NCBI GenBank assembly: GCA_036346395.1 | Contig: CM070615.1 | Location: 9,863,534-9,927,533, forward strand | Direction of reading: 5' to 3' | Source: Hsuehochloa calcarea | Lineage: Eukaryota; Streptophyta; Magnoliopsida; Poales; Poaceae | DNA length: 64,000 bases | Shown: in pieces, positions 35,221-45,730 of the stretch | Layout of the letters: the number at the start of each line of letters is the position of its first letter | Numbering within the stretch: the first letter of the stretch is position 1 | Notes under the pieces: generated by a model | Databases searched by the model: none | Seen by the model: the letters and a program-made list of their open reading frames with translations, nothing else | Told to the model about the DNA's origin: nothing | Made by a program: the position numbers and the translations under genes

Positions 35221-37216
35221 TGTAACATCCCAAAAATGCCTAAATGGGAAATATAGGATTAAAAAAACTTTTTGTGTGTTATCTATTGTCGTTCCATTTG
35301 CCTGCATTTTGGAGATTTATTTGAGTGCATTTTCTCTTTTGCTAGCACAATTCTATCTATCACCGCGTTAGAATTCTATAAAGCAAATATCAGAATTTTA
35401 GCAAAGGTAAAATTATGTTATTTTGCCTTTTCCCAAATCTTCCTAGCCTTTCTCTTTCTTCCTACTTTTACGTTGGCTAAATCTTGTAGGTGCAGTTGCA
35501 GTGCAGCTCGTCTAGCTCCCCATGTCCCTTTCTCCCTTCTTTTCGGTAGGCGGCCTCTCGTGCCATCGCGCCCTCTCTACTGTTCCTTCGGCCAAACCGT
35601 TTTGAGCCTTGGTGCTACAACCCAACCATCTTAGAGCACCAGCGCCATCACCATATCCACACTGGCCCACCCACAACCTCTAATTTCCCTCCTACTTACT
35701 TCACACCAGCACCAAGCCATGTCAGCCAAATCAAGCCAGCGCAGCAGCACCATCATCCGCTCGGTCGTCAACGCAAGCAGTCGTCACTTGTCAATCGAGT
35801 GTCACTCAGCCCGTCATCGCGCCTACCACGTCGAGTGTCGGTGCCATCACGCATCACCAGCCCATCATCGTGCCTGCCATGTCGAGCACACGCCAGTCTC
35901 TACGCACGCCCATTCCGCCAGCTAGCTCACACCATGCCGTCATACCGTGTGCATCGCCGCATTGAGCCCTTCACCCCACCGTCGTTTCCTCACTTCCCAC
36001 TTCATCTTCGCCTCGTGCGAGTAACCCAAATATGGCCAAAGTGCCTCGTTGGACCATCTCGCCGCCCTGGTGAAGCCCCAAGACGCGCCATCATCGAGCC
36101 ACCTGAAGCCACCCAAGCCTATTCTCGTTCAGCTCTTCTACTGTTCCTCTGACCAGTGACTAGCCAAACCTAGTGCCACCGAGACCGCACCTTGGTCATG
36201 GACGTCCAAGCAGACCCAAGTCGGGTGACAGTCAAAACCGGTGTGGCCAAAGACCACCCCTGGTCGTGGCCTTCCGAGTGGACCTGGGTCCTCTCCCCTG
36301 CTGGCGTCGACACCTGTCGAGTCCAGCCGCCCCGTTGCGATAAGGCATGTGCGCTGGTAGCCACCGTCGCTTGGCCATTAAGCGATATCGCTCAATCCAT
36401 CACACCGCTGCACTATGCTGTCGACTTTATCTATATCGCCAACCACTCCGTGGTACTGCGCAGCACCAGATGCAGCGTATGCCCTGGACGACCTCCACCC
36501 TTGCGGCCATAAATAGCAGCTCGAAGCCCTCTCATGGTCGTTCCGTGCCACGAGAGCGAGTTCCTCCCACTCCTCCAGTCCTCAAGAGACATCAAGCTCC
36601 AGGTAAGGCTTGAGCACTTGCTTCGGCCCGGCGCCTCCACAACGTCGCCAGCAGCATTGGCGCCATCAGTGAAGCCCTTTTCTTCTTGAATGCGTCAGCT
36701 CTTGTTCCCCGACTCTAGAGGCGATTCCCCTCATTTGGTTTCACTCTGTATTCACAGGAGCTGTCGCTGACATCGTTCTTCCTCCCCTTCGACCAGAGTA
36801 GCCCAAGCAATCGAGTCGACCTCGTCGGCCATCACCACTACTTGGAGCCTCTCTCGCCATCGTAGACTATTATCGCCAGACTATCTCTGGCTAGCTCACA
36901 TCCTTCGTGTCCTATCGGTACATTCCTAGTAGCCACTGGAAGCTCATCTTCACTCGAGTTACGCAATAGCATGGCTGGAACAACGAATGCATTATAGACC
37001 CCAAGTTGTAGTCGAACCCCCCCAGGTGGTCGAACCTCCTTCTACTTGGAATGTAGTCAGTCCTCATTTCAACAAGGTAGTCGCGCACCCTTTGGCCCAG
37101 GATCTAGTCAAACTCTAGGTAGTCAAACCCTCCCCCACCTAGAGTGTGGTTGAACTTCCCTTCCAACCAGATGGTTGAAACTCTTACCAGACGGATGAAA
37201 CTCCTTGTTACTGGAT

Positions 37217-37960
37217 CGTCACAACTCCTTCCGACCGGATGGTCGAAACTCCCTTCGACCGGATGGTCGAGACTCCTTCCGATCGGATGGTCGAGACTCC
37301 CTTCGACCGGATGGCCGAAATGGTCGAAACTCCTCTTAACCAGATGGTCGAAACTCCCTTCAACCGAATGGTCGAAACTCCTTCCGACCAGATGGTCGAA
37401 GATTCCCCCAGACCGGATGGCGAAACCTCCCCCGACCATGTGGTCGCTCGTCTCGACCAGTTAGCCAAAACCCCCCAACCATATAGTCGAAGCTCGTCTC
37501 GGCCTCCCTTCGACCAGACAGTTGAAACTCTTTTCACCAGTTAGTCAAAAGCACCATTCAACCAGTCGAACTCCCTTTGACCAGATAGTGAAACTCCTTT
37601 GACTAGTTAGTCGAAAACCCTCTTTCGACTAACAGTCAAAACTCTTTCGACTAATAGTCGAAACTCCTTTGACCAGACAGTCGAAACTCCTTCGACTAGT
37701 TAGTCGAAAACCCTTTTTGGCTAATAGTCGAAACTCCATCGACTAATAGCCGACACTCCATCGACCAATTAGTCGAAACTCCTTTGACCAGATGGTCGAA
37801 AACTCATTTCAACCAAATTGTCAAAACTTCTTCGACTAGATAGATGAAAACCCCTTTCGACTAATAGTCGAAACACCTTCGACCAGACTGCTGAAACTTC
37901 TTTTGACGGTTGTTGAAACTCCTTCGACCAGCTAGTTAAAACTCTTCTGAGCAATAAGTC
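37217..37960. repeat. 24-bp minisatellite with GACC/GGTC dyads
   Basis: The unit runs GGTCGAAACTCCCTTCGACC plus GGAT. It repeats at exactly 24-bp spacing (37241, 37265, 37289, 37313; and after a 9-bp slip, 37322, 37346, 37370, 37394). It then continues more loosely to about 37960 with CGACTA variants. Because 24 is divisible by three, several strand/frame combinations stay open; these are not genes. Confidence 0.9.
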
Positions 37961-37969
37961 GGAACAATG

Positions 37970-38115
37970 AACAGTAGTCAAAACCATAAAAAGTAGACAA
38001 AACCCCTTTCGACTAGGTAGTCAAAATAATGAACAGTACTCAAAACTATAAACAGTACTCAAAACTATGAATAGTACTCAACACAATGAACAGTATTCGA
38101 AACAATGAACCGAAC
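37970..38115. repeat. GAACAGTA/CAAAAC short repeats
   Basis: At least six copies of an ATGAACAGTACTCAAAAC-like unit follow the 24-bp array, with ATAAACAGT and ATGAATAGT variants. The same ATGAACAGTA core recurs in element B LTRs. Confidence 0.7.
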
Positions 38116-38858
38116 TCAAAACCCCTTCCGACCAGGCAGTCGAAGCTCCTTTCGCCTGGAGTGTAGTCGAACATCTTTCCTCCACCTCCTTATATCCCCA
38201 CAGTAAATGCACAAGCATGGAGGACGCTCCAAGTTCGGCCGCCGCACCACTTCATGCCAACACAGCATCGATGTTGCTCTGAAGGGTCTCCCTCCTCTCT
38301 AATCGTGTCACCATATGTCCTTAGGGCAAGGAGTTAAACTCCTCCCCAATTAGTTTAGCCTTCCATCACAGGCCTAACCAACATGGTGAGTTTTCCCCCA
38401 AATCCGGGCAGGACCCTGAACCCCCTCTGCCGTGTTGTCTCCGCTGAGTTGTGCTCCGATTCATTTTGCCTTAAACTCTCAAGAGTCCCTAGTGCCTCTC
38501 TAATCATTCTCGACCTTCCTTTTTGCTCAGGTTGACTTCTCCACCCATACCCCCTTTTGTCGCCACAGGCCGTCGTTCGACCAGCTGCCCAGACCACCTC
38601 CCTGGTCATCTTTTATGCTGGTAAGGTCCTAGGATGGTATAGGAAAATTGGGAGTGCTCGAAATCACAGCTGGTTTGGACATCTCCAGATCCTATTTGAG
38701 GCCGAGTCCATTACTCTCAAATACCTGAACAATAAAGCACCAATTGAACCACATGTAACTGCTAATTCAAAACCAATTAATGTAATTAAGTAGGGTTTAA
38801 CCGATCCTGATTACACATGGGTCTACAGCTAAGACCAGTGTATTGCAACCACCATCGC

Positions 38859-39206
38859 CTATGGCTTCGATCAGATTATTTCAACCATACTGCTCTATGC
38901 CTTTGACCACAGTGGTCTATGGCTTCGACCAGATTATTTCGACTATACTGGTCTATACCTTCGACCACCATGGTCTATGGCTTCGACTAGATTATTTCAA
39001 CCATACGGGTCTATGCCTTCGACCACCATGATTTATGACTTCGACCAGATTATTTTGACCATACTGATCTATACCTTCGACCACCATGGTCTGTGGCTTT
39101 GACAAGATTATTTCGACCATACTGGTCTTGGCCTTCGACCACAATGGTCTATGGCTTCGGCCAGGTTACCTCGACCCTACTAGTCCACGCCTTCGACCAC
39201 ACTGGT
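38859..39206. repeat. 58-bp tandem array, six copies
   Basis: Six copies of a unit starting CTATGGCTTCGACCAGATTA and ending GACCACCATGGT begin at 38859, 38917, 38975, 39033, 39091 and 39149, all exactly 58 bp apart. Copies differ by substitutions only, and the last is the most diverged. 58 is not a multiple of three, so the array is non-coding. Confidence 0.95.
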
Positions 39207-40578
39207 CTAATACTTCTGGTCCAAGAATTTGCCTACTGTGGAATTATAGGAATGAATGGGCCTTTACACATATGTGCCCAATTCCAATAGAATCCTTTGT
39301 GATCCAAAAGCAGATCAGAGAGTCATACCGAACCGAGTAACCTCTCATCCATGTAACCCTTTTTGAATGTTCCTTGGACATTCTCTCCCTCTCCATTGGA
39401 TTCATCAACTTCTAGATTATACTTCATCTGATGTACTTCCTCCATCAACTCCATATGAGTATGTTTTAGTCTCGTCTGAGGTACTATGTTCTTTCAAGTT
39501 GTCGTTAGACATGGTTGCTTTCATTCGAAATATTTTTGTTTGTTTGAATATTTTTGGGATTTATTGGAATTCTTTTGACCATGTTCATTCGTTCTAGAGT
39601 TAAATCGTATTATGCCTAATTAGACTCTGAAGTCATAATGGAACAGCAACCCCAACAAGGATGAGGTCCAAATCAAGACTATCAGAGCATTGAACAGGAT
39701 GATTATTAGCAAATTGAGCGTGGTTATTATCAGGACATTGCACAAAAGCACGACCGGGGTTATCAGAACGTTGAGTAAGGCGAGTCAATACTTTGATCAT
39801 ATTACACCCAATCTTTGCAAATTATATTGCTTTAAATTATGAAATTGCATTGCTATGATTTATACAACTATATTGGTTTAGTTCATAGTTAATGCCTTAA
39901 TGATAATTGAGTATAAACTTCCAATCCTTGAACTTGGATATTATCAGTTGTCACCCTAGAATTAATGGTTTGCATACTAGTTAACAAGTATGTATCTAAG
40001 TGTCATGCTTAGCCTTACTTAGATACATTGTCATGCGGGCATTAAATTGCCCTACACAAATCTTTCCAAACATGAAAACTGAATTTGGGCAGCCGAAGCT
40101 GGGATCCTAGCTGGTATGTTGGACTAGAGGTTATTTTTAAAATAAACCAAAACCTGAAAAACCAATTTTGACTTAGGCAGATGGAAAGAGTGGCTGGTGT
40201 TGGTGATGCATGTCGGTAAGGTATGTGGATGCACCGCCCAAGTCAATAAAGAACTGAGTTCTTGTGATGACCACTTGTGTAAAAATAGTGCAACCACAAG
40301 TCTATAATGGGTACGGCCTGGCTAACTAATTTGTTCGCCTCTTTGCAACCTCGCCATTTGTGGATGTGTAGTGTGTATATGGGTATTAGTCACAGAAAAG
40401 CTACACGGCGCAAATGGAGACCCCGGGGGGCATGGTCCAAGGGTTGATGCCTAGCGGTGTGGGGTTACATTGGGGAGAGCATTGTAAAGGCCTCGTGATA
40501 ATCAACTTAGTCGCACACCATCGGAAGTATGTATGAGACATTATATGTTGAATATCTCTTGTGGGTAAAGTGTACAAA

Positions 40579-40608
40579 CTCTACAGAGTTAGAAAACTAT
40601 CTAGATAG
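40579..40608 (+). promoter_or_regulatory. Conserved double palindrome, LTR I (changed)
   Basis: CTCTACAGAG then CTATCTAGATAG (40597-40608). The second differs in its four central bases from the other LTRs yet is still a perfect palindrome. Confidence 0.75.
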
Positions 40609-41444
40609 CCGTGCTCACGGTCAAGAGCGGTGTCGGGAACTCACTTGAACTAGCTTTTATTTTTATAAAACCATTTGTGTGTGGGTGTGGAATGGAAAGA
40701 TGGGGTGGGACCCCGGGGATTTGAGAAAGCCTGGTTGGGGACAAGTGGTAATTACGGGTTAGCCCGAGTATTTGGTGGATGGAGTCACTCAATGGTATAG
40801 GAGATGGGATCTCCACTAGTACTTGTAAATAAAAACTCAGTTTATAAAACATGTTGTTAAAAATGCTAAGTCTAAGGATTTTCTATTACATAATCTAATT
40901 AAATAAATAGCTTTGCGCAAAATAAAAGAACAAAGCGCCTTCCCTTTGATTAGCCATGCATTTATGATAATTGCATTGGGTGTTGGCTCGTGAGTACGGT
41001 TGTGTACTCATTCTCACTCTTTACATTCTTTTAGTCAGTACACACAAAAGAAGACTACAGGGACAATTATGAGTATTGATCAAGACTGAATATCAAAAAG
41101 GCCAAGAACTCGGTCGCGAGCCCACAGTCGATTGCCGGTGGGCATATCACGAGGGTTCCACATGTTATACTTCGATTCTTCTTTCGTTACTGTTCTTTGA
41201 AAGTATTCTGCCAATCCGGCCATTCTGCAATCCAAAATGCGAAAGGTATATTTACGCTTTGTTTAATACTATGCAATAACTCTGTATTTTCATGATATGT
41301 GCTTGAACCAATAATGTAATTGTATGTGTTATCTACTAATCCAGATAATAACACAAATTAATACAGTAGATCCCAAGTTTCAAATTTAGGTCGACGGATT
41401 TGCCAACCAATGGTCGTACGTCATGCGCACCCACTAATGTGACA

Positions 41445-41567
41445 GGGACGATCGACCACCGTTGGTCTGACCGCCATGTAGTGGCCAGTCAGACCACTTC
41501 CCAAAACTAGAAAACACACCTCTTTGGACTTTTCAGTTAAACTCTATCTAGTTTCGCGTCCAGTTTC
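41445..41567 (+). repeat. D-family LTR, segment 3 of 4
   Basis: GGTCTGACCGCCATGTAG and AGTCAGACCACTTCCC are the paired GGTC/GACC motifs typical of the D-family LTR (compare 57505-57590 and 57755-57840). It ends in GTTTC (41563-41567), the duplication flanking element E. Confidence 0.65.
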
Positions 41568-42489
41568 TGATGAGTCACGGCGGCCCGATCTTTCGATAGG
41601 TTCGATTTGGTTCGTCGTGAGGACGTTGACGCTTTGAGGCTTCCGACCAGCGGATCGTCACCTGCAATTCGCTACACCCTTGCGCTGTCGTTATCGACCA
41701 CGCTTGCACGCGATCGACCTTACCACGAAGGTTATGGTTCACCGCAAGCAATCGAAGCAACTCACAAGAACAAGGTAGATGCAATCAATTGTATTGCGGA
41801 TATGGATGAAGTTTACAAGTGGGGTTCCTCAAACCGATAATCGTAAACGCAATTGGCGAGAATAATCTAAGAAAAACCGCCTCTAAACTACGGCTGCTCT
41901 TGTATATATAGGGGGCGTGAGGAGGTTGACCTAGGGTTGTCTTGGTAGTGGGATGAGGCGTACACAACACGGACTCCGATCTCGTCACGTTTACAAAGTC
42001 TTATTAGTTTCCAAAGCGGTGTGCAACACCTTGTGTCGCGTATTTACAGTCGAAGATCTAGTCGTGGGGTGGTCTAGGGTGGTCTTGAGGAGTCCATGCT
42101 ATCTTTGGTCATAGATTGTGTCCAGCGAGTCTTGTGCTCGCCTCTCGGTCGTAGAGTGCTCCCAGCGAGTCATCAGTCGTAGGCCTTGCGGGCCCAGGTC
42201 GTGGACCTTCTTGAGCTAGTCGTAGGCCTTCTTGAAGTGGCCGTGGACCTTCTTGAACTGAGTCGTAGGCCTTCTTGAAGTGGTCGTAGACCTTCTTGAA
42301 CTGATCGTAGGACTTCTTGAAGTGGTCGTAATCCTAGATTTCTGAGTACAAGTAAATCATCTCCATTAGGCAGCATCATAGAGTTCTCAAATAATACACT
42401 CAGCCCTAGAAACGATTTTACGATAGATTAAGTCACGTGCTCTAGCTCTTGTCATAGTACGTGTATCCGAAGGAGGGATGTCCTCATCA
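41568..42489 (-). repeat. Element E 3' LTR
   Basis: On the minus strand it begins TGATGAGGACATCCC at 42489 and ends ACTCATCA at 41568, so TGATGAG/CTCATCA form inverted ends. It matches 48219-49179 except for a deletion of about 40 bp near 42455. The minus strand has CTATATATACAAG as a probable TATA box (about 41900). A 21-bp tandem array lies at 42197-42330. The pol frame runs into this LTR. Confidence 0.9.
42197..42330. repeat. 21-bp tandem array in E 3' LTR
   Basis: About six units of GGTCGTAGGCCTTCTTGAAGT alternate with GGTCGTAGACCTTCTTGAACT (written here as units, 21 bp each). On the minus strand each unit is seven codons (LRPLQEG/LRPVQEG). Confidence 0.85.
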
Positions 42490-43630
42490 TACTCCCTTTC
42501 TTGAATTGGAGTCGTCCTCGACTCAAGCTCATCTTCTTCTCCCACGTATGGTTTCAAATCTGAAATGTTAAATGTGGGGCTAACCCCAAAATCTGCGAGT
42601 AATTCTAAGCGATATGCATTATCATTTATCTTCTTAATTATCTTAAATGGTCCTGCAAACTCTAGGCATCAACTTTGATTTTCTTAATTCCGGAAATCTA
42701 TCCTTTCTCAAATGAACCCAAACTAAATCACCTGGTTCTATTTTGACAACTTTCCTACCTTTATTTCCAGCAACCCTATACTTTTCAGTCATACGCTCTA
42801 TATTCTCTTTAGTGGTCTCATGCAACTTGAGAATAAATGCAAACGCTTCTTAGCATCTAGATTTATTTTTGAGAGGTTGGTAAAGGTAGTAAATCAATAG
42901 GAGCACGGGGTTAAAACCATACACTACCCAAGCGGACTTACCTTGGTGGTGGAGTGTCTTGACCTATTGTAAGCAAACTCAATATCACGGTAAACACTCT
43001 TCCCACATCTTCAAGTTCTTCTTTAAAACAGCCCGCAACATGGTGGATAATGTGCGTTGACAACCTCCGTTTGTCCATCGGTTTGGGGATGACACGTAGT
43101 AGAAAACAGCAGACTTTGTCCCCAATTTATTCCAAAGCGATCGCCAAAAGTGGCTCAAAAACTTAGCATCGCGATCAGAGACAATAGTATTGGGCACTCC
43201 ATGTAATGACGATTTCCTGAAAAACAAATCAGCTATGTTTGTAGCATCATCGCTCTTGTGACAAGATATAAAATGTGCCATTTTAGAAAATCGATCCACT
43301 ACAACAAATATACTATCTCTCCCTCTTTGTCCTAGGCAATCCTAAAACAAAATCCATAGAAATATCCTCCCAAGGGGCACTAGGAATAGGAAGAGGCATA
43401 TAAAGTCCATGTGGATTGAGGCGGGACTTAGCTTTGTTGCATGTAGTGCGGCCAGCCCGCGTGGCGCTCGACATCACGCCTCATCTTTGGCCAAAAGAAG
43501 TGGGTGGTCAGCACATCTTCATCTTTTTGCTCCAAAATGCGCCATCAAACCTCCTCCATGTGCCTCTGTAACAACAAAAGGCGAACAGAGCTAGCTTGGA
43601 ATGCATAGCTTGTTAGCACGATAGATCAAC
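42490..43630 (-). pseudogene. Element E integrase and C-terminal region
   Basis: Minus-strand 42985-43299 encodes MDRFSKMAHFISCHK (first Asp), GVPNTIVSDRDAKFLSHFW (second Asp) and LSTMLRAVLKKNLKMWEECL, the core of a gypsy integrase. 42643-42825 encodes ETTKENIERM and EPGDLVWVHLRKDRFPELR, the GPY/F-like C-terminal domain. 42490-42560 encodes an acidic GEEDELESRTTPIQE-type tail that passes into the LTR (YDEDIPPSDTRT). No classic chromodomain is seen; this tail plus the GP-MTRARARD motif in the LTR resembles CRM-type chromoviruses. Frameshifts near 43080 and 42650 break it. Confidence 0.8.
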
Positions 43631-43637
43631 CCATCAT

Positions 43638-44300
43638 TCACACATAGTTATTCCATATCTTCCCTTCTTTACAATGTTCAAGCACTTCCTTAAAGTCCAA
43701 ATCAGTGACATATAAACTCTTAATGGCCTCCAAACCAAAAATCTTATGGTCAAGTTGAGATAACATGGTATAACGTCTAGAGAGCGCATCAGCAATCACA
43801 TTGTCCTTACCTTTCTTATGCTTTATGACATATGGAAACGACTCAATAAATTCTACCCAATTAGCATGTCGTTTATTCAGTTTAGCTTGACTTCTAATAT
43901 GTTTTAGCGATTCATGATCAGAATGTATAACAAATTCTTTGGGCCATAAATAATGTTGCCAAGTTTGAAGCACACGAACTAAAGCATACAATTCTTTGTC
44001 ATAGGTGGAATCATTTAAACTAGGCCCATTTAGTTTCTCGCTAAAATATGCGACCGGTTTACCTTCTTGAATCAATACACCACCTATTCCAATCCGCTAG
44101 CGTCACATTCAATCTCAAAAGTCTTACCAAAATCGGGAGTTGGAGTAGGGGTGCTTGGGTGAGCTTCTCTTTCAACAAGTTGAATGCCTTCTCTTGCGCG
44201 AGTCCCCATTGGAAAGGCACTCCTTTCTTTGTCAATTCATTCAATGAATGCGGCAATGGTGCTGAAATCCCGCACAAGCGCCGATAGAATCCAGCAAGGC
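43638..44300 (-). pseudogene. Element E RNase H
   Basis: The open frame 43638-44075 encodes KPVAYFSEKLNGPSLNDSTY, DKELYALVRVLQTWQHYLWP, FVIHSDHESLKHI and KKGKDNVIADALSRR, the standard gypsy RNase H ending at the DALSRR hinge before the integrase zinc region. 44059-44277 holds the upstream FQWGLAQEKAFNLLKEKLTQ connection segment. A one-base shift separates the two frames, and the first RNase H Asp region near 44090 is damaged. Confidence 0.85.
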
Positions 44301-45060
44301 CGTGGAAACTCCGCTTTGTGACACGATGGTCGGTGTCGGCCAGCTTTGGATGGCTACAATCTTTGTCTCATCCACCTCAATTCCTGTGGTGTCACAACAT
44401 ATCCAAGAAACGCCTTCGATCGGTGCAAAGGTGCACTTTTCGAGGTTACCAAACAAGCGTCGTCTCTCAAAGCATTAAAAACAGCACGTATATGATTCAA
44501 ATGTAGCTCATGTGACTTGCTATAAATCAAGATATCATCAAAGTAAACCACCACAAATTTTCCAATGAAAGGGCGTAAAACCTCATTCATCAAGCGCATA
44601 AAAGTACTAGGTGCATTAGTTAGACCGAAAGGCATCACTAACCACTCATATAATCCGAACTTAGTTTTAAAAGCGGTTTTCATTCATCTCCTAATTTCAT
44701 TCTAATCTGTGGTAACCACTCCGCAAGTCAATCTTTGTGAAAATAATAGAACCACTTAATTCATCTAGCATGTCGTCTAGCCTTGGGATAGGATGACGAT
44801 ACCTTATAGTAATGTTATTAATGGCTCGCAATCAACACACATCGCCAACTACCGTCTTTCTTAGGAACCAAAAGAATGGAGAACAGACAAGGACTAAGGC
44901 TTTCTCTTACGTACCACGGTCCGAAAGATCTTGGACTTGTCATTGAATTTCCTTAGTCTCCTCTGGATTGGTCCTATATGCAGCACGGTTTGGCAAAGTC
45001 GCTCCTGGGATCAAATCAATTTGATGCTCTATCCCTCGAATAGGTGGTAATCCCGGTGGT
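44301..45060 (-). pseudogene. Element E reverse transcriptase
   Basis: Minus-strand 44354-44683 encodes KTAFKTKFGLYEWLVMPFGL, TNAPSTFMRLMNEVLRPFI and the catalytic VVVYFDDILIYSKS, then AFLGYVV. Upstream (44690-45010) further RT sequence is readable in other frames. Gypsy-type order (PR-RT-RNase H-IN on the minus strand) is confirmed by neighbours on both sides. Confidence 0.85.
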
Positions 45061-45730
45061 ACCTCAGCTGGGAATACATCCACATACTCCTGCAAAGGTT
45101 AGCAACATGGGAGGCAAAGAGCTAGCTATATCCTCAAGCGAGTATAAGGCATTTTGCATATCAAAGCATAGCATGGCAACTTATTATCACAAATTTCAGC
45201 AAGTTCAGATTTAGTGGCAATCATAACACATCCCTTCAATTTAATCCCCTCAGACTTAGGACTAGACGCCACTTTCTCCCTTTTAGGTGGGAAAACACGT
45301 TTTGCTACTTGCTGATTTTGAATCATGCTTATCGGTTTTTCTTTCATTTTTAGCGCTCTTCTTCATCTTTCAAAATCTCAAATGGTGTCAAAGGCAATAA
45401 CTTAATCTTCTTGCCCTTGTGTAAGAACAGTAGGTATTAGCTCTACCATGGTGCAAAACATCATTGTCATATATCCAAGGCCTCTGAGCAATAAAGAGCA
45501 TGCTTGCATTGGTACTATATCAAAATCAGAACTATCTTTGTAATTACCAGCTGAAAATTGCACGTTCACAACTTTGTTTACCTTTAACTTACCACATGAA
45601 TTGAACCATTGGATGTAGTAGGGACGTGGGTGTGGTTGTGTGGTCAAGCCAAGCTTCTCGACCATCTCGGAGCTGGCAAGGTTGTTGCAGCTCCCTCCAT
45701 CAATGATGACTCTGCGGCTCTGTCCTTCAC
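45061..45730 (-). pseudogene. Element E protease region
   Basis: Near 45700 the minus strand encodes IIDGGSCNNLASSEMVEKLG, the plant gypsy retropepsin active-site region, with D-G-G where D-S/T-G is usual. It continues as HPRPYYIQWFNSCGKLKV and DFDIVPMQACSLLLRG (45402-45665), with a shift at the usual CH-LLGRPW position. The linker to RT is basic and low-complexity. Confidence 0.75.

Larger units (their letters stand above)
35221..41444 (+). repeat. I: very long gypsy-type solo LTR with minisatellites
   Basis: Begins TGTAACATCCCAAAAATGCC inside the D-family LTR. Order of features: TATA-like CCATAAATAGC (36508), a 24-bp tandem array (37217-37960), GAACAGTA repeats (37970-38110), a 58-bp tandem array (38859-39206), CTCTACAGAG with CTATCTAGATAG (40579-40608) and GAGTAC...GTACTC (40992-41009). 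The layout is that of LTR H but about twice as long, partly because of the arrays. No retroelement protein is encoded. The right end is estimated at ...AATGTGACA (41444), since D-type sequence resumes after it. Confidence 0.6.

Noticed and set aside
37104..37544. Four 100-110-codon frames with repeated TPFDRMVE or STIRSEGV peptides
   Set aside because: They come from the 24-bp minisatellite, which is a multiple of three and therefore keeps many frames open.
37217..39206. Possible CRISPR-like arrays
   Set aside because: Units are directly adjacent with no unique spacers, and the surrounding DNA is a plant LTR.
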